Positions 52,199 through 60,527 of a DNA stretch of 64,000 bases are shown here, one piece after another. The position numbers and the translations under genes are program-made. The number at the start of each line of letters is the position of its first letter. Within the stretch, counting starts at the first letter, position 1. Source of the DNA: DASVHS01 sp038244815 (GTDB lineage Bacteria; Acidobacteriota; Thermoanaerobaculia; Gp7-AA8); assembly GCA_038244815.1 (NCBI GenBank), contig JBBRTB010000002.1, forward strand, positions 209,723-273,722. Direction: 5' to 3'. The notes below the pieces were generated by a model, which had not been told where the DNA came from, searched no databases, and saw only the letters and a list, made by a program, of their open reading frames with translations.

Positions 52199-52905
52199 AG
52201 CTTGAATCCTGCCGCGGACGCGTCGTTGTAGAACATCTTCACCGTGTCGAGCGAGAGCTCTTCGAGCGGTTTGCCCACCATGGCCAGCTTCTTCAGAATG
52301 TCGCTCGTCACCGTAATGATGTGGCAACCGCATTCCTCGGCGTGAAAGATGTTGAGCAGCTCCCGGGGGCTCGCCCACAGCAGCATGGCCTTCGGCCGGG
52401 CCCGCACGATCGCCGCGCACTCTTTCATCAGCGGCACGGGATCGCGGCCCGTGTCGGCGATGCGGCCGGCGAAGACGGAGACGATCGCCGGTGTGGAGGC
52501 GTTCAACGCCTCGACGGTCTCACGGACCTGCTGCACGGTGAGGATGGCCGTGATGTTCAGCTTGACGCCGGCGTCGGACAACCTCTTGATCAGCGGGATG
52601 GACGACTCGCTTTTCGTATTCGTGATCGGGATCTTGACGAAGACGGCGTCGCCCCACGTGCAGATCAGGCGGGCCTGGCGCTCCATCTCCGCAAAATCGT
52701 CGGCGAACACTTCGAATGAGATGGGCATGCCCGACACGGCCTTCAGCGCTTCCCTGGCGAAGGCCTCGTAATCGGAGACGCCGGACTTCTTCATGAGCGT
52801 GGGATTGGTGGTGAATCCCTTGACGACGCCGCTCTCGCGTGCGGCGGTCATGTCGCGCACATCGGCTCCGTCGGCGTAGAGGTCGATCTTCAGTTTTGGC
52901 GTCAT
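52195..52905 (-). CDS. Transaldolase-family protein
   Basis: 236-residue TIM-barrel aldolase of the small transaldolase/fructose-6-phosphate aldolase group. GFTTNPTLMKKSG is the signature; the Schiff-base Lys is Lys91 in VFVKIPIT; the AILTVQQV and VSVFAGRIADTGRDP strands are standard. Position inside the heptose genes suggests it makes or adjusts sedoheptulose 7-phosphate, the substrate of GmhA-like isomerases. That link is inference from context. It overlaps both neighbours. Confidence 0.85.
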   Translation of the reverse strand: MTPKLKIDLYADGADVRDMTAARESGVVKGFTTNPTLMKKSGVSDYEAFAREALKAVSGMPISFEVFADDFAEMERQARLICTWGDAVFVKIPITNTKSESSIPLIKRLSDAGVKLNITAILTVQQVRETVEALNASTPAIVSVFAGRIADTGRDPVPLMKECAAIVRARPKAMLLWASPRELLNIFHAEECGCHIITVTSDILKKLAMVGKPLEELSLDTVKMFYNDASAAGFKL

Positions 52906-53468
52906 CAGTCGAGCTTTCGGACCAGCTCGGCCAGATCCGCGCAGATGAGATCGGGCTTCGTCCCGCCACGCTTGTCAGCCGAGTGCTCGTATTTTAACAG
53001 TGCCGTCCGGCAACCGGCATTGATCCCGGTCACAACGTCGGTGTCCTGGTCGCCCACCATCCAGGAGCGGGAGAGATCGATGTTGAACGTCTTTGCTGCC
53101 TCACGAATGAAAAACGGGCTGGGCTTGCGGCATTCGCAGACCCCGAATCTCTCGATCTTCGACTCCGGATGATGGAAGCAGACGCAGTCCTTGGTGATGA
53201 CGACGCCAGCACGATGCAGCTCTTCGAGGACACGCGCGTGAACCTGTTCGAGGTCCTCGAGCGGGCACTTCCCCTTCGCGTAGCTGGGCTGATTGGTGAT
53301 GAGGAACAGCAGCCAGCCCGCACCTTGCGCCTGTCGCAGCGGCTCGAACGAGCCCTCGCACATGCGCAGATCGCTGACGTGACGCGGCGATTCCCATTCC
53401 CCATGCGACGGATAGAACACGAGCTCGTCGACCACGCCGTCGCGGTCGAGAAAAAGCGCGCGATTCAT
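52905..53468 (-). CDS. gmhB: D-glycero-D-manno-heptose 1,7-bisphosphate 7-phosphatase (GmhB)-like HAD phosphatase
   Basis: 187-residue HAD enzyme. The nucleophile and acid are Asp8 and Asp10 in LFLDRDGVV; LITNQPSYAKG is motif II; VGDQDTDV is the metal motif. The GmhB-type zinc loop is present as CVCFHHPE and CECRKPSPFF. It would remove the 7-phosphate from heptose 1,7-bisphosphate. ATG 53468 overlaps DUF2304 by 4 nt. Histidinol phosphatase-type specificity is the main alternative, but context favours heptose. Confidence 0.82.
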   Translation of the reverse strand: MNRALFLDRDGVVDELVFYPSHGEWESPRHVSDLRMCEGSFEPLRQAQGAGWLLFLITNQPSYAKGKCPLEDLEQVHARVLEELHRAGVVITKDCVCFHHPESKIERFGVCECRKPSPFFIREAAKTFNIDLSRSWMVGDQDTDVVTGINAGCRTALLKYEHSADKRGGTKPDLICADLAELVRKLD

Positions 53469-53806
53469 GGCCGAGTCTGCAATTCCGCGTCGCGGATGGC
53501 GAGGTGCCTCACGAGCTTCGTCAACTGCTCTTCGACGCGCCGGAAGCGAAGGTAGGTGATGAAGAAGGCCGCGAAGCTGAAGATCACCGACAGGTAAAGC
53601 ACGAGATCCGCGCCTCGACCGATGCCGAGGAAGTGAGCGGCACGGACGAGGATGTCGGGATCGGCGATGGTGATGGCCGCCGCGGCCCACAACACGATCC
53701 AGGCGATAGCGAAGCGGCTGCCGAAGCGGCGGCGGGCCACTTGAACCGCGGTCAGCACGACCACGATCGTCAGCAGCGGCAGAACCACGATTTGAAATGT
53801 CGTCAT
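53465..53806 (-). CDS. DUF2304 small membrane protein
   Basis: 113-residue protein with three hydrophobic helices (about 5-22, 31-48, 66-86) and a C-terminal coiled segment YLRFRRVEEQLTKLVRHLA. This is the layout of DUF2304, usually found next to a polyprenyl-phosphate glycosyltransferase, as here. It may anchor the GT2 enzyme to the membrane. It overlaps both neighbours by 4 nt. Confidence 0.82.
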   Translation of the reverse strand: MTTFQIVVLPLLTIVVVLTAVQVARRRFGSRFAIAWIVLWAAAAITIADPDILVRAAHFLGIGRGADLVLYLSVIFSFAAFFITYLRFRRVEEQLTKLVRHLAIRDAELQTRP

Positions 53807-54486
53807 CGGAAGATCCTCTTCATCAGATAGTCGAAGGCGATGCGGAACGCCGCCAGGCTCGATTGCCCCTTCTGCAGCGAATACTGCGAGTAATGGATCA
53901 CCACCGGCACCTCGGTCACGCGCAGATGAAGGTGGTGAAACTGATCGACGATCTCGCTGGCGTGGGCCATGCCGTCGATCGTCAGATGAATCTGTTCCGC
54001 CGCGCCGCGCCGCATCGCCCGCAACCCGTTGTGCGCGTCGGTCAAGGCCAGGCCGGACGTCATGCGCATGAATAACGTGGCCGCGCGCAGCATCATGCGC
54101 CGCAGGACCGGGACGTTCGACCGCAGCTCCAGAAAGCGGGAGCCGATGGCCACGTCGGCCTTCTCCTTCTCCAGCGCCGCCACCAGACGGTCGATGTCTT
54201 CGACGCGATGCTGGCCGTCGGCGTCAAACGTGACGATGACGTCGGCGCCATGACGCAGGCCGAAGTCGATGCCCGTCTGCAGCGCCGCTCCCTGGCCGCG
54301 ATTGAGCACGTGCCGCAGCACGGTGGCGCCGGCACGCCTGGCTTCCGACGATGTCGAGTCGGGCGAGCCGTCGTCGACGACGACGACGTTCGCATAGCGC
54401 GTCCGCAGCTCGCGGACCACGTCGTACACCGCCCCGGCCTCGTTGAAGGCCGGCACGACGATGTAGACCCCACCCCGCGATTCCAT
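53803..54486 (-). CDS. GT2-family polyprenyl-phosphate glycosyltransferase (DPM1-like)
   Basis: 227-residue GT-A enzyme. It has VYIVVPAFNEAGAVYDVV, VVVVDDGSPDSTSSEAR, VIVTFDADGQH with the metal Asp motif, and GLALTDAHNGLRAMRR. It should transfer a sugar from NDP-sugar to polyprenyl phosphate on the cytoplasmic face. The DUF2304 gene is overlapped downstream. ATG 54486 overlaps the stop of the upstream gene as TGATG. Confidence 0.87.
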   Translation of the reverse strand: MESRGGVYIVVPAFNEAGAVYDVVRELRTRYANVVVVDDGSPDSTSSEARRAGATVLRHVLNRGQGAALQTGIDFGLRHGADVIVTFDADGQHRVEDIDRLVAALEKEKADVAIGSRFLELRSNVPVLRRMMLRAATLFMRMTSGLALTDAHNGLRAMRRGAAEQIHLTIDGMAHASEIVDQFHHLHLRVTEVPVVIHYSQYSLQKGQSSLAAFRIAFDYLMKRIFR

Positions 54487-56375
54487 CAGCGAATGCGTTG
54501 GAAGACCGCCTGATTCCACACCGGATTGTAGAACACCAGCCGGAAGCGGCCGTCCCGGCGCAGGTAGCGCAGTACACGGGTGTCCTCCTCGGTGGGCTGG
54601 CCTCGAACGAGGAATGTGCGCGCCTGACTCAGATCGCGGAACTGCGGATGCTCCCACAGGATCTTCCACCCTCGGTCGATCACTACCCAGTCGGCGTCCT
54701 CACGGATCAGCGGCGGCCCGTCACCGTGAGGGATGAAATCGACGGGGCGCGCCAGCTCGACGCCGAACGCCGGATGGATCCACGTGCCGAATGCGGCGTC
54801 GAGCGCGATGCGGTCGTGCTGGCCGGCCATCCGATCGGCCACTTCCGCGGCTCGATAAGGATCGAACGGAACCTGACGCGTCTGCGGATGCTTCATCACG
54901 AACTTCACATAGGCCCACGGCGCAAACGCATCGTTGCGGGCCACGTCGAGCGAGTACGCGATCAGGACGATGACCGCGATCGCCGACAGGATCGTGCCGG
55001 CGCGCTGCGCGAGCGGTGCAATCGTCCATCCGAAGACGATCGGCACGATGAACAGTGCGTAGCGCGGGAGCGAGATCGAGAACATTCCGTGCGGCTGGAA
55101 GTTCACAGGCAGCATGACCGCGAACGCTATGCCCGCGGCGGCAGTGACAGCGAACATCTCCGCGTTCGCGCGGCGTCTCAGAAAAACAACCGCGAAGGGA
55201 AGCGCGATCGCGCATAGCGCAAACGGAATCCCGAGGTGCGAGAAGAACAGCTCGTACCTCCGCCAGAACCACGGGTGCGAGGCCCACGGCACGTACAGCT
55301 CGTTCGATTTCGCAGCGAAAGGGGCAGCCAGGAGCACGTACGGACCCTGCCACAGATTCGACCAGTCTCCGTACGCGATGACCGTCTCGTGCTTCATGCC
55401 GGAGTCGACACCGAGCACGGCGTGCTCGTTGATGAAATTCGAGACGTAGACCGCACCTCCGAGGAGCAGGAATGCGAATGCGCCGGCGACGGAGGTCTTG
55501 ATCAGAAAGGCAGCGTCGACCCGCGACCGGCGGGCCGCCACCTCCGCCGCCGCGACACAAATCGCCAGCGCGATCCCGACCGCCGCCGCCTGCGGCTTCG
55601 TTCCCACCGCCGCCGCCAGCGCGATGACTGCCAGCACGAGCGCGCGCCGGTCGGCCACGCCGACGAATCGGCCAGCCGCCACGAGCGCCGCCACGATGAA
55701 GAACGCCGTCATCAGATCGTTCTTGTGCGCGCCGCTGTGAAGGAGCGCCACCGGCAAACCGGCCGCGAAAACTGCCACGATCGTCGCCTTTGATTTCCAC
55801 CAGCGCTCGGCAACGGCCGCCGTCCCGAATACGAACAGCACATAGAACAGCGTCGAGATCCACTCGGTGATCGTGTCGCGATGCTGGAGAACGATGTTCT
55901 CGGCCAGCAGCATCTCGTAGTTCGCCGGAATGTTGCGGATGCGCGCGTCGAGAAATGACAGCCACCGGTACCCGCCGGCCCGCGCGAACAGCACCGCCTT
56001 CGGCAGGTGATAGGCGAGCGCGTCGTGGCTCACGGGCGGCAGCAGCCAGCCCCTCCAGAGAATGAAGATGACCCAGGCCGCGACGAAGATCAGGAGCGCT
56101 TTTTCCTTTGCCGCGAACGGAGAGGACCCAGTGCGACGCGTGATAGCCCACCAGATGGCCAGACCGAGGGCCACACACGTCCGGGCGATCAGGACCGGCT
56201 CGTACATCCAGTGCAGCAGGGCGATCGCCCACAACGACGCCAGCCAGGCGCAGACGCCGATCGTCGCAGCGTAGGTCGCGAGTTCGTAGAACGGGGGGCG
56301 GTCGTCCTCCCACAGCCTCAGCGCAACTTCGCGTCCGAGGAAGAGAAACGCGAGCGCGGTGAGGACGATCAGCAC
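54486..56375 (-). CDS. Membrane glycosyltransferase, first gene of the minus-strand glycan operon
   Basis: 629-residue membrane protein with about 12 helices. Loop 1 has PPVSHDALAYHLPKAVLFAR, with Asp and His as in ArnT/PMT-type lipid-linked-sugar transferases, followed by NIPANYEMLLAENIVLQH. A soluble C-terminal domain (about 480-629) includes LDAAFGTWIHPAFGVEL. The start is GTG 56375, and TATCCT ends 8 nt before it, suggesting a leaderless transcript for the entire operon. Confidence 0.7.
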   Translation of the reverse strand: MLIVLTALAFLFLGREVALRLWEDDRPPFYELATYAATIGVCAWLASLWAIALLHWMYEPVLIARTCVALGLAIWWAITRRTGSSPFAAKEKALLIFVAAWVIFILWRGWLLPPVSHDALAYHLPKAVLFARAGGYRWLSFLDARIRNIPANYEMLLAENIVLQHRDTITEWISTLFYVLFVFGTAAVAERWWKSKATIVAVFAAGLPVALLHSGAHKNDLMTAFFIVAALVAAGRFVGVADRRALVLAVIALAAAVGTKPQAAAVGIALAICVAAAEVAARRSRVDAAFLIKTSVAGAFAFLLLGGAVYVSNFINEHAVLGVDSGMKHETVIAYGDWSNLWQGPYVLLAAPFAAKSNELYVPWASHPWFWRRYELFFSHLGIPFALCAIALPFAVVFLRRRANAEMFAVTAAAGIAFAVMLPVNFQPHGMFSISLPRYALFIVPIVFGWTIAPLAQRAGTILSAIAVIVLIAYSLDVARNDAFAPWAYVKFVMKHPQTRQVPFDPYRAAEVADRMAGQHDRIALDAAFGTWIHPAFGVELARPVDFIPHGDGPPLIREDADWVVIDRGWKILWEHPQFRDLSQARTFLVRGQPTEEDTRVLRYLRRDGRFRLVFYNPVWNQAVFQRIR

Positions 56376-56383
56376 GCGGAATC

Positions 56384-56468
56384 AGGATAACCGAGGTCGG
56401 TGCCGCTGGAGACGCTGCTGTCCGGCCGCACCACCTGAGCCGGCCCTGCGCGGGCTCCCACCTATAAT
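56384..56468. promoter_or_regulatory. Divergent promoter region of the two glycan operons
   Basis: Minus-strand TATCCT (56389-56384) lies 8 nt before GTG 56375. Plus-strand TATAAT (56463-56468), a perfect -10 box, lies 9 nt before GTG 56478. Neither has a good -35 box or a Shine-Dalgarno. Both operons would begin with essentially no 5' leader. Confidence 0.55.
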
Positions 56469-56477
56469 GACCATCGC

Positions 56478-57434
56478 GTGAAGGCTTTCGTCACCGGGGG
56501 CGCCGGTTTTGTCGGCAGCAGTCTGACGGATCGCCTCGTCGCCGAAGGGCACGACGTCGTCGTGTTCGATAACTTCTCCACCGGGCACGATCGTTTTCTC
56601 GAGAGCGCTCTCGAGAGCGGCCGCGTCGCCGTGGTCCGCGGCGACGTCCTCGACGCGGACGCCCTGAGCCGGGCCATGCGTGGCTGCGACTTCATCTGCC
56701 ATATCGCCGCGAACGCGGACGTCCGTTTCGGCACACTGCACCCGCGGCGGGATCTCGAACAGAACACCCTGGCCACGTTCAACGTGCTCGAGGCCATGCG
56801 CGCCCACGGCATCAAGCGAATGATCTTCTCCTCGACAGGCTCGATCTACGGAGAGCCACGGGTCTTCCCCACGCCAGAGGACGCGCCCTTCCCGGTGCAG
56901 ACCTCGCTCTATGGCGCGTCCAAGCTGGCCTGCGAAGGGATGATCAGCGCGTATTGCGAAGGCTATGGCATGCAAGCCTCGATCTTCCGCTTCGTCTCGA
57001 TCCTCGGCGAACGATACACGCACGGTCATGTGTTCGATTTCGTGAAGAGCCTGCGAGCCGATCCGACGAAATTGCGCGTGCTCGGCAACGGCAGGCAGCG
57101 CAAGTCCTACCTGCACGTGCGCGACTGCGTCGAGGCGATGTGGCTGGCCTTCCAGCAGGCTACCGATCGCGTGAGCATCATCAATGTGGGACACGACACC
57201 TACTGCGAAGTCACCGACTCGGTGCGCTGGATCACGGAACGCCTCGGCGTATCTCCCGAGGTCGAGCTGAGCGGCGGCGAGCGCGGCTGGATCGGTGACA
57301 GCCCGTTCATCTTCCTCGACTGCAGCCGGTTGCGCGCGCTGGGATGGCGTCCCACGCTGACCATCCGCGAGGGCATCGTCCGCACCGTCGATTACCTGCA
57401 GGAGCATCCATGGCTCCTCGAGGCCCGTCCGTGA
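56478..57434 (+). CDS. NAD-dependent epimerase/dehydratase (NDP-sugar)
   Basis: 318-residue extended SDR and first gene of the plus-strand operon. It shows FVTGGAGFVGSSLTDRL, HIAANADVRFGT, SSTGSIYGEP and the Tyr-Lys pair in YGASKLA. GNGRQRKSYLHVRDCVEAM and RGWIGDSPFIFLD match the later part of the epimerase at 47499, so the two are distant paralogues. Start is GTG, with the perfect TATAAT 9 nt upstream. It probably changes the stereochemistry of a nucleotide sugar. Confidence 0.86.
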   Translation: MKAFVTGGAGFVGSSLTDRLVAEGHDVVVFDNFSTGHDRFLESALESGRVAVVRGDVLDADALSRAMRGCDFICHIAANADVRFGTLHPRRDLEQNTLATFNVLEAMRAHGIKRMIFSSTGSIYGEPRVFPTPEDAPFPVQTSLYGASKLACEGMISAYCEGYGMQASIFRFVSILGERYTHGHVFDFVKSLRADPTKLRVLGNGRQRKSYLHVRDCVEAMWLAFQQATDRVSIINVGHDTYCEVTDSVRWITERLGVSPEVELSGGERGWIGDSPFIFLDCSRLRALGWRPTLTIREGIVRTVDYLQEHPWLLEARP

Positions 57435-58663
57435 GGCTCTGCGTGTTCGGCCTCTGGCACCTGGGAACGGTGACGGCAGCCTGTATGGCGTCGCTTGGAC
57501 ACGAAGTGGTGGGACTGGACGGGGATCCGGCCGCGATCGAGCGCCTCGGCCGTGGCGAGCCGCCGCTGCATGAGCCCGGGCTCGCGGAACTGGTGCGCGC
57601 CGGCCTGGAAAGGGGAACGCTGCGCTTCACCACCGATGCGCACGACGCGGTGAAGAACGCCCGCGCCCTGTGGGTCACCTACGACACGCCGGTCGACGAT
57701 GATGATCGCGCCGACACCGGCTTCGTCATCGAGCGCGTCGAGTCGCTGTTCGACATTCTCGACCGGGGGACGCTGATCCTCGTCTCATCGCAACTGCCGG
57801 TGGGATCGGTACGGCGCCTGGAGTCCATGGCCCGGGGGCGCTTCCCGTTCGCGAGCTCGCCGGAGAATCTGCGGCTCGGGAAGGCCATCGACACGTTTCT
57901 GCGGCCCGATCGAATTGTTGTGGGGACGCGGTCGGACGACGAGCGCGCAGTGGTGGACGAGCTGCTGGCTCCGCTGCACGCGCGCATCGAATGGATGTCG
58001 GTCGAATCGGCGGAGATGACCAAACATGCGCTCAACGCCTTTCTGGCGACATCGGTGGCCTTCGTCAACGAGATCGCCACCGTTTGCGAAGCCGTGGGCG
58101 CGAACGCGCAGGATGTAGCGCGGGGACTGAAGACTGACGCTCGCATCGGACCGCGCGCCTATCTCGCTCCCGGTGGCGCGTTCGCCGGCGGGACCTTGGC
58201 GCGCGACATCGAGTACCTGAAGTCCCGCGGCGACTTGCCGCTGATCGCCGCCGTGAAAACGAGCAACGATCGCCACAAGGAGTGGGTCAGGCGCAAACTG
58301 GAATCGGTGCTCGGGGATCTGCAGGGAAGGACGATCGCGGTCTGGGGCCTGACTTATAAGCCGGGCACGGACACGCTGCGACGCTCGTCGTCGGTGGAGT
58401 TGTGCCGGTGGCTTTCCGAGCACGGTGCAACGGTGCGTGCACACGATCCGATGGTTCGCTCCCTGCCAGCGGAGCTGGCCGGCGTGGAGCTCTGTGCGAC
58501 CGCGGACGACGCGCTTCGGGACGCCGATGTTCTCGTCGTGGCCACCGAATGGCCGGACTATCGGACCGTGAAGATCGGCGCCGGCACGCCGGTCATCGAC
58601 GCGAACCGCTTTCTCGGCGCCCGCGAGGGGCTGCGCATTTACTCGGTCGGGGTACCGTCATGA
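57431..58663 (+). CDS. UDP-glucose/GDP-mannose dehydrogenase-family protein lacking the catalytic Cys
   Basis: 410-residue protein with the three-domain layout of nucleotide-sugar 6-dehydrogenases. It has the N-terminal Rossmann loop FGLWHLG, the SSQLPVGSVRRLE strand, and the central helix EMTKHALNAFLA with Lys198 and Asn202. The usual GGSCFPKD active-site loop reads FAGGTLARDI, placing Thr255 where the catalytic Cys should be, while Asp259 remains. Two-step oxidation to the uronic acid is therefore doubtful; a single oxidation is possible. Start GTG 57431 overlaps the epimerase stop (GTGA); ATG 57410 is an alternative. Confidence 0.8.
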   Translation: MRLCVFGLWHLGTVTAACMASLGHEVVGLDGDPAAIERLGRGEPPLHEPGLAELVRAGLERGTLRFTTDAHDAVKNARALWVTYDTPVDDDDRADTGFVIERVESLFDILDRGTLILVSSQLPVGSVRRLESMARGRFPFASSPENLRLGKAIDTFLRPDRIVVGTRSDDERAVVDELLAPLHARIEWMSVESAEMTKHALNAFLATSVAFVNEIATVCEAVGANAQDVARGLKTDARIGPRAYLAPGGAFAGGTLARDIEYLKSRGDLPLIAAVKTSNDRHKEWVRRKLESVLGDLQGRTIAVWGLTYKPGTDTLRRSSSVELCRWLSEHGATVRAHDPMVRSLPAELAGVELCATADDALRDADVLVVATEWPDYRTVKIGAGTPVIDANRFLGAREGLRIYSVGVPS

Positions 58664-59526
58664 AACTCGAAGGCCGGTGCGCCATCATCACCGGGGCGAA
58701 TCAGGGTCTCGGCCTCGAGATTGCCCGCTCGTTTCTTCGCGAGGGAGCGAGCATCCTGATCTGCGCCCGGGAACGGGCCCGGCTCGAGAACGCCCGCGAT
58801 CATCTTCTCGGGTTTGCCAAAGAGGGACAGCAGGTCCTCGCCGAAGTGGCGAACGTCGCTCACGAGCAGGACGTCGAGCGCATCGTCAACCGCGCCGTCG
58901 AGGAGCTCGGCAACATCCAGATTCTCGTCAACAACGCCGGCATCTACGGTCCGAAGGGAACGATCGACGAGGTGGACTGGAAGGACTGGGTCCGCACCAT
59001 CGAGGTCAATCTGCTCGGCTCGGTGCTGATGTGCCGCTACCTGATTCCGCACATGAAGGAGCGCGGCTACGGAAAGATCGTGCAGCTATCGGGAGGCGGA
59101 GCCACCAACCCGTTGCCGCGCATCAGCGCGTACGCCACGTCGAAGGCAGCGATCATCCGCTTCGCCGAGACGCTCAGCGAAGAGATGCGCGAGTTCCGCA
59201 TCGATGTGAACGCGGTGGCGCCCGGCGCCTTGAACACGCGCCTGCTGGACGAAGTGATCGAAGCGGGACCCGGCAAAGTCGGCAGCAAGTTCTACGAGCG
59301 CGCCGTCAAACAGAAGCAAGAGGGCGGCGCGCCGCTCGATCGCGGTGCCGATCTCTGCGTCTTTCTGGCATCCGCGGCGAGCGACGGGATCTCCGGCAAG
59401 CTCCTCAGCGCCATTTGGGATCCATGGGAAGGCCTCGAACGGCACGTGCTTGATCTGGCCGGCGACGTCTACACGCTGCGGCGCATCGTGCCCAAAGACC
59501 GCGGTTTCGACTGGGGCGATCGATGA
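58660..59526 (+). CDS. SDR-family oxidoreductase with C-terminal extension
   Basis: 288-residue SDR. It has TGANQGLGLEIARSF, NNAGIYG, catalytic Ser in VQLSGGGA and YATSKAA. An extra C-terminal stretch (about 245-288, with WDPWEGLERHVLDLAG) goes beyond classical SDRs. Such proteins often occur in polysaccharide clusters. ATG overlaps the dehydrogenase stop by 4 nt. It may act on the sugar processed by its neighbours. Confidence 0.82.
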   Translation: MKLEGRCAIITGANQGLGLEIARSFLREGASILICARERARLENARDHLLGFAKEGQQVLAEVANVAHEQDVERIVNRAVEELGNIQILVNNAGIYGPKGTIDEVDWKDWVRTIEVNLLGSVLMCRYLIPHMKERGYGKIVQLSGGGATNPLPRISAYATSKAAIIRFAETLSEEMREFRIDVNAVAPGALNTRLLDEVIEAGPGKVGSKFYERAVKQKQEGGAPLDRGADLCVFLASAASDGISGKLLSAIWDPWEGLERHVLDLAGDVYTLRRIVPKDRGFDWGDR

Positions 59527-60527
59527 AACCGCTGGGCGTGGCCATCATCGGATGCGGCCTGATCGGACGGAAGCGCGCCGCCGCCATCGAGCGCATGGCA
59601 CCGCCCGCCGCGCTGGTGGCCTGCGCGGACATCCAGATCGATCGCGCACGGGAACTGGCTCTGCCAGCTTCGGCCCACTGGAGCGCCGACTGGCGTGAGG
59701 TCGTGAAACGCAATGACGTCGACGTGGTGATCGTGTCGACCATCAACAGCCTTCTGGCGGAGATCTCGGTGGCGGCGCTGGAGGCTGGCAAACACGTTCT
59801 CGTCGAGAAACCGGCGGCGCGGAACCTCCGCGAGCTCGATACCGTGATCGCCGCAGAGGAGCGGAGCGGCAGGCTCGTTCATGTCGGCTTCAACCATCGC
59901 TACCACCCGGCTCTGCTCAAGGCCAGAGAGCTGCAGGAAGAGGGGGCGCTCGGCGAGATGATGTTCGTGCGCGGCCGCTACGGTCACGGCGGCCGCCTCG
60001 GCTACGACAAGGAGTGGCGCGCGGACCCGAAGCGTGCCGGGGGCGGAGAGCTCATCGACCAGGGCGTCCATCTCATCGATCTGGCGCGCCAGTTCCTCGG
60101 TGATTTTCAGACTGCCGACGGCTTCGCCACGACGTACTTCTGGGACATGCCTGTCGACGACAACGCCTTTCTGCTGCTGCGCACGAGCGACGGGAAAACG
60201 GCTTCCCTGCATGTGAGCTGCACCGAATGGAAGAATCTCTTCTCGCTCGAGATCTACGGTCATGCCGCCAAGCTTCATGTCGAGGGACTCGGCGGGAGCT
60301 ACGGCGTGGAGCGGCTCTCGTATTACCGGATGCTGCCCGAAATGGGACCTCCGGAGACCACGGTCTGGGAGTTCCCCGGCCTTGACGAATCCTGGCGCAT
60401 GGAGACCGCCGAATTCCTCGACGATATCCGCGCCGGACGCCGGCCAACGGCCACGCTCGAGGACGCCCACGTGGTACTGCGCGTGGTCGCCGATGTCTAC
60501 CAGCGCTCCGGCTATGCATTCGACTGA
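59523..60527 (+). CDS. Gfo/Idh/MocA-family oxidoreductase
   Basis: 334-residue two-domain dehydrogenase. The N-terminal Rossmann loop is IIGCGLIGRKR, the substrate and cofactor motif is VLVEKPAARN, and GGELIDQGVHLIDLARQFL is the central motif carrying the usual Asp-His pair. It typically oxidises or reduces a sugar or nucleotide sugar. It overlaps the SDR by 4 nt and the GT2 gene by 14 bases. Confidence 0.86.
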   Translation: MKPLGVAIIGCGLIGRKRAAAIERMAPPAALVACADIQIDRARELALPASAHWSADWREVVKRNDVDVVIVSTINSLLAEISVAALEAGKHVLVEKPAARNLRELDTVIAAEERSGRLVHVGFNHRYHPALLKARELQEEGALGEMMFVRGRYGHGGRLGYDKEWRADPKRAGGGELIDQGVHLIDLARQFLGDFQTADGFATTYFWDMPVDDNAFLLLRTSDGKTASLHVSCTEWKNLFSLEIYGHAAKLHVEGLGGSYGVERLSYYRMLPEMGPPETTVWEFPGLDESWRMETAEFLDDIRAGRRPTATLEDAHVVLRVVADVYQRSGYAFD

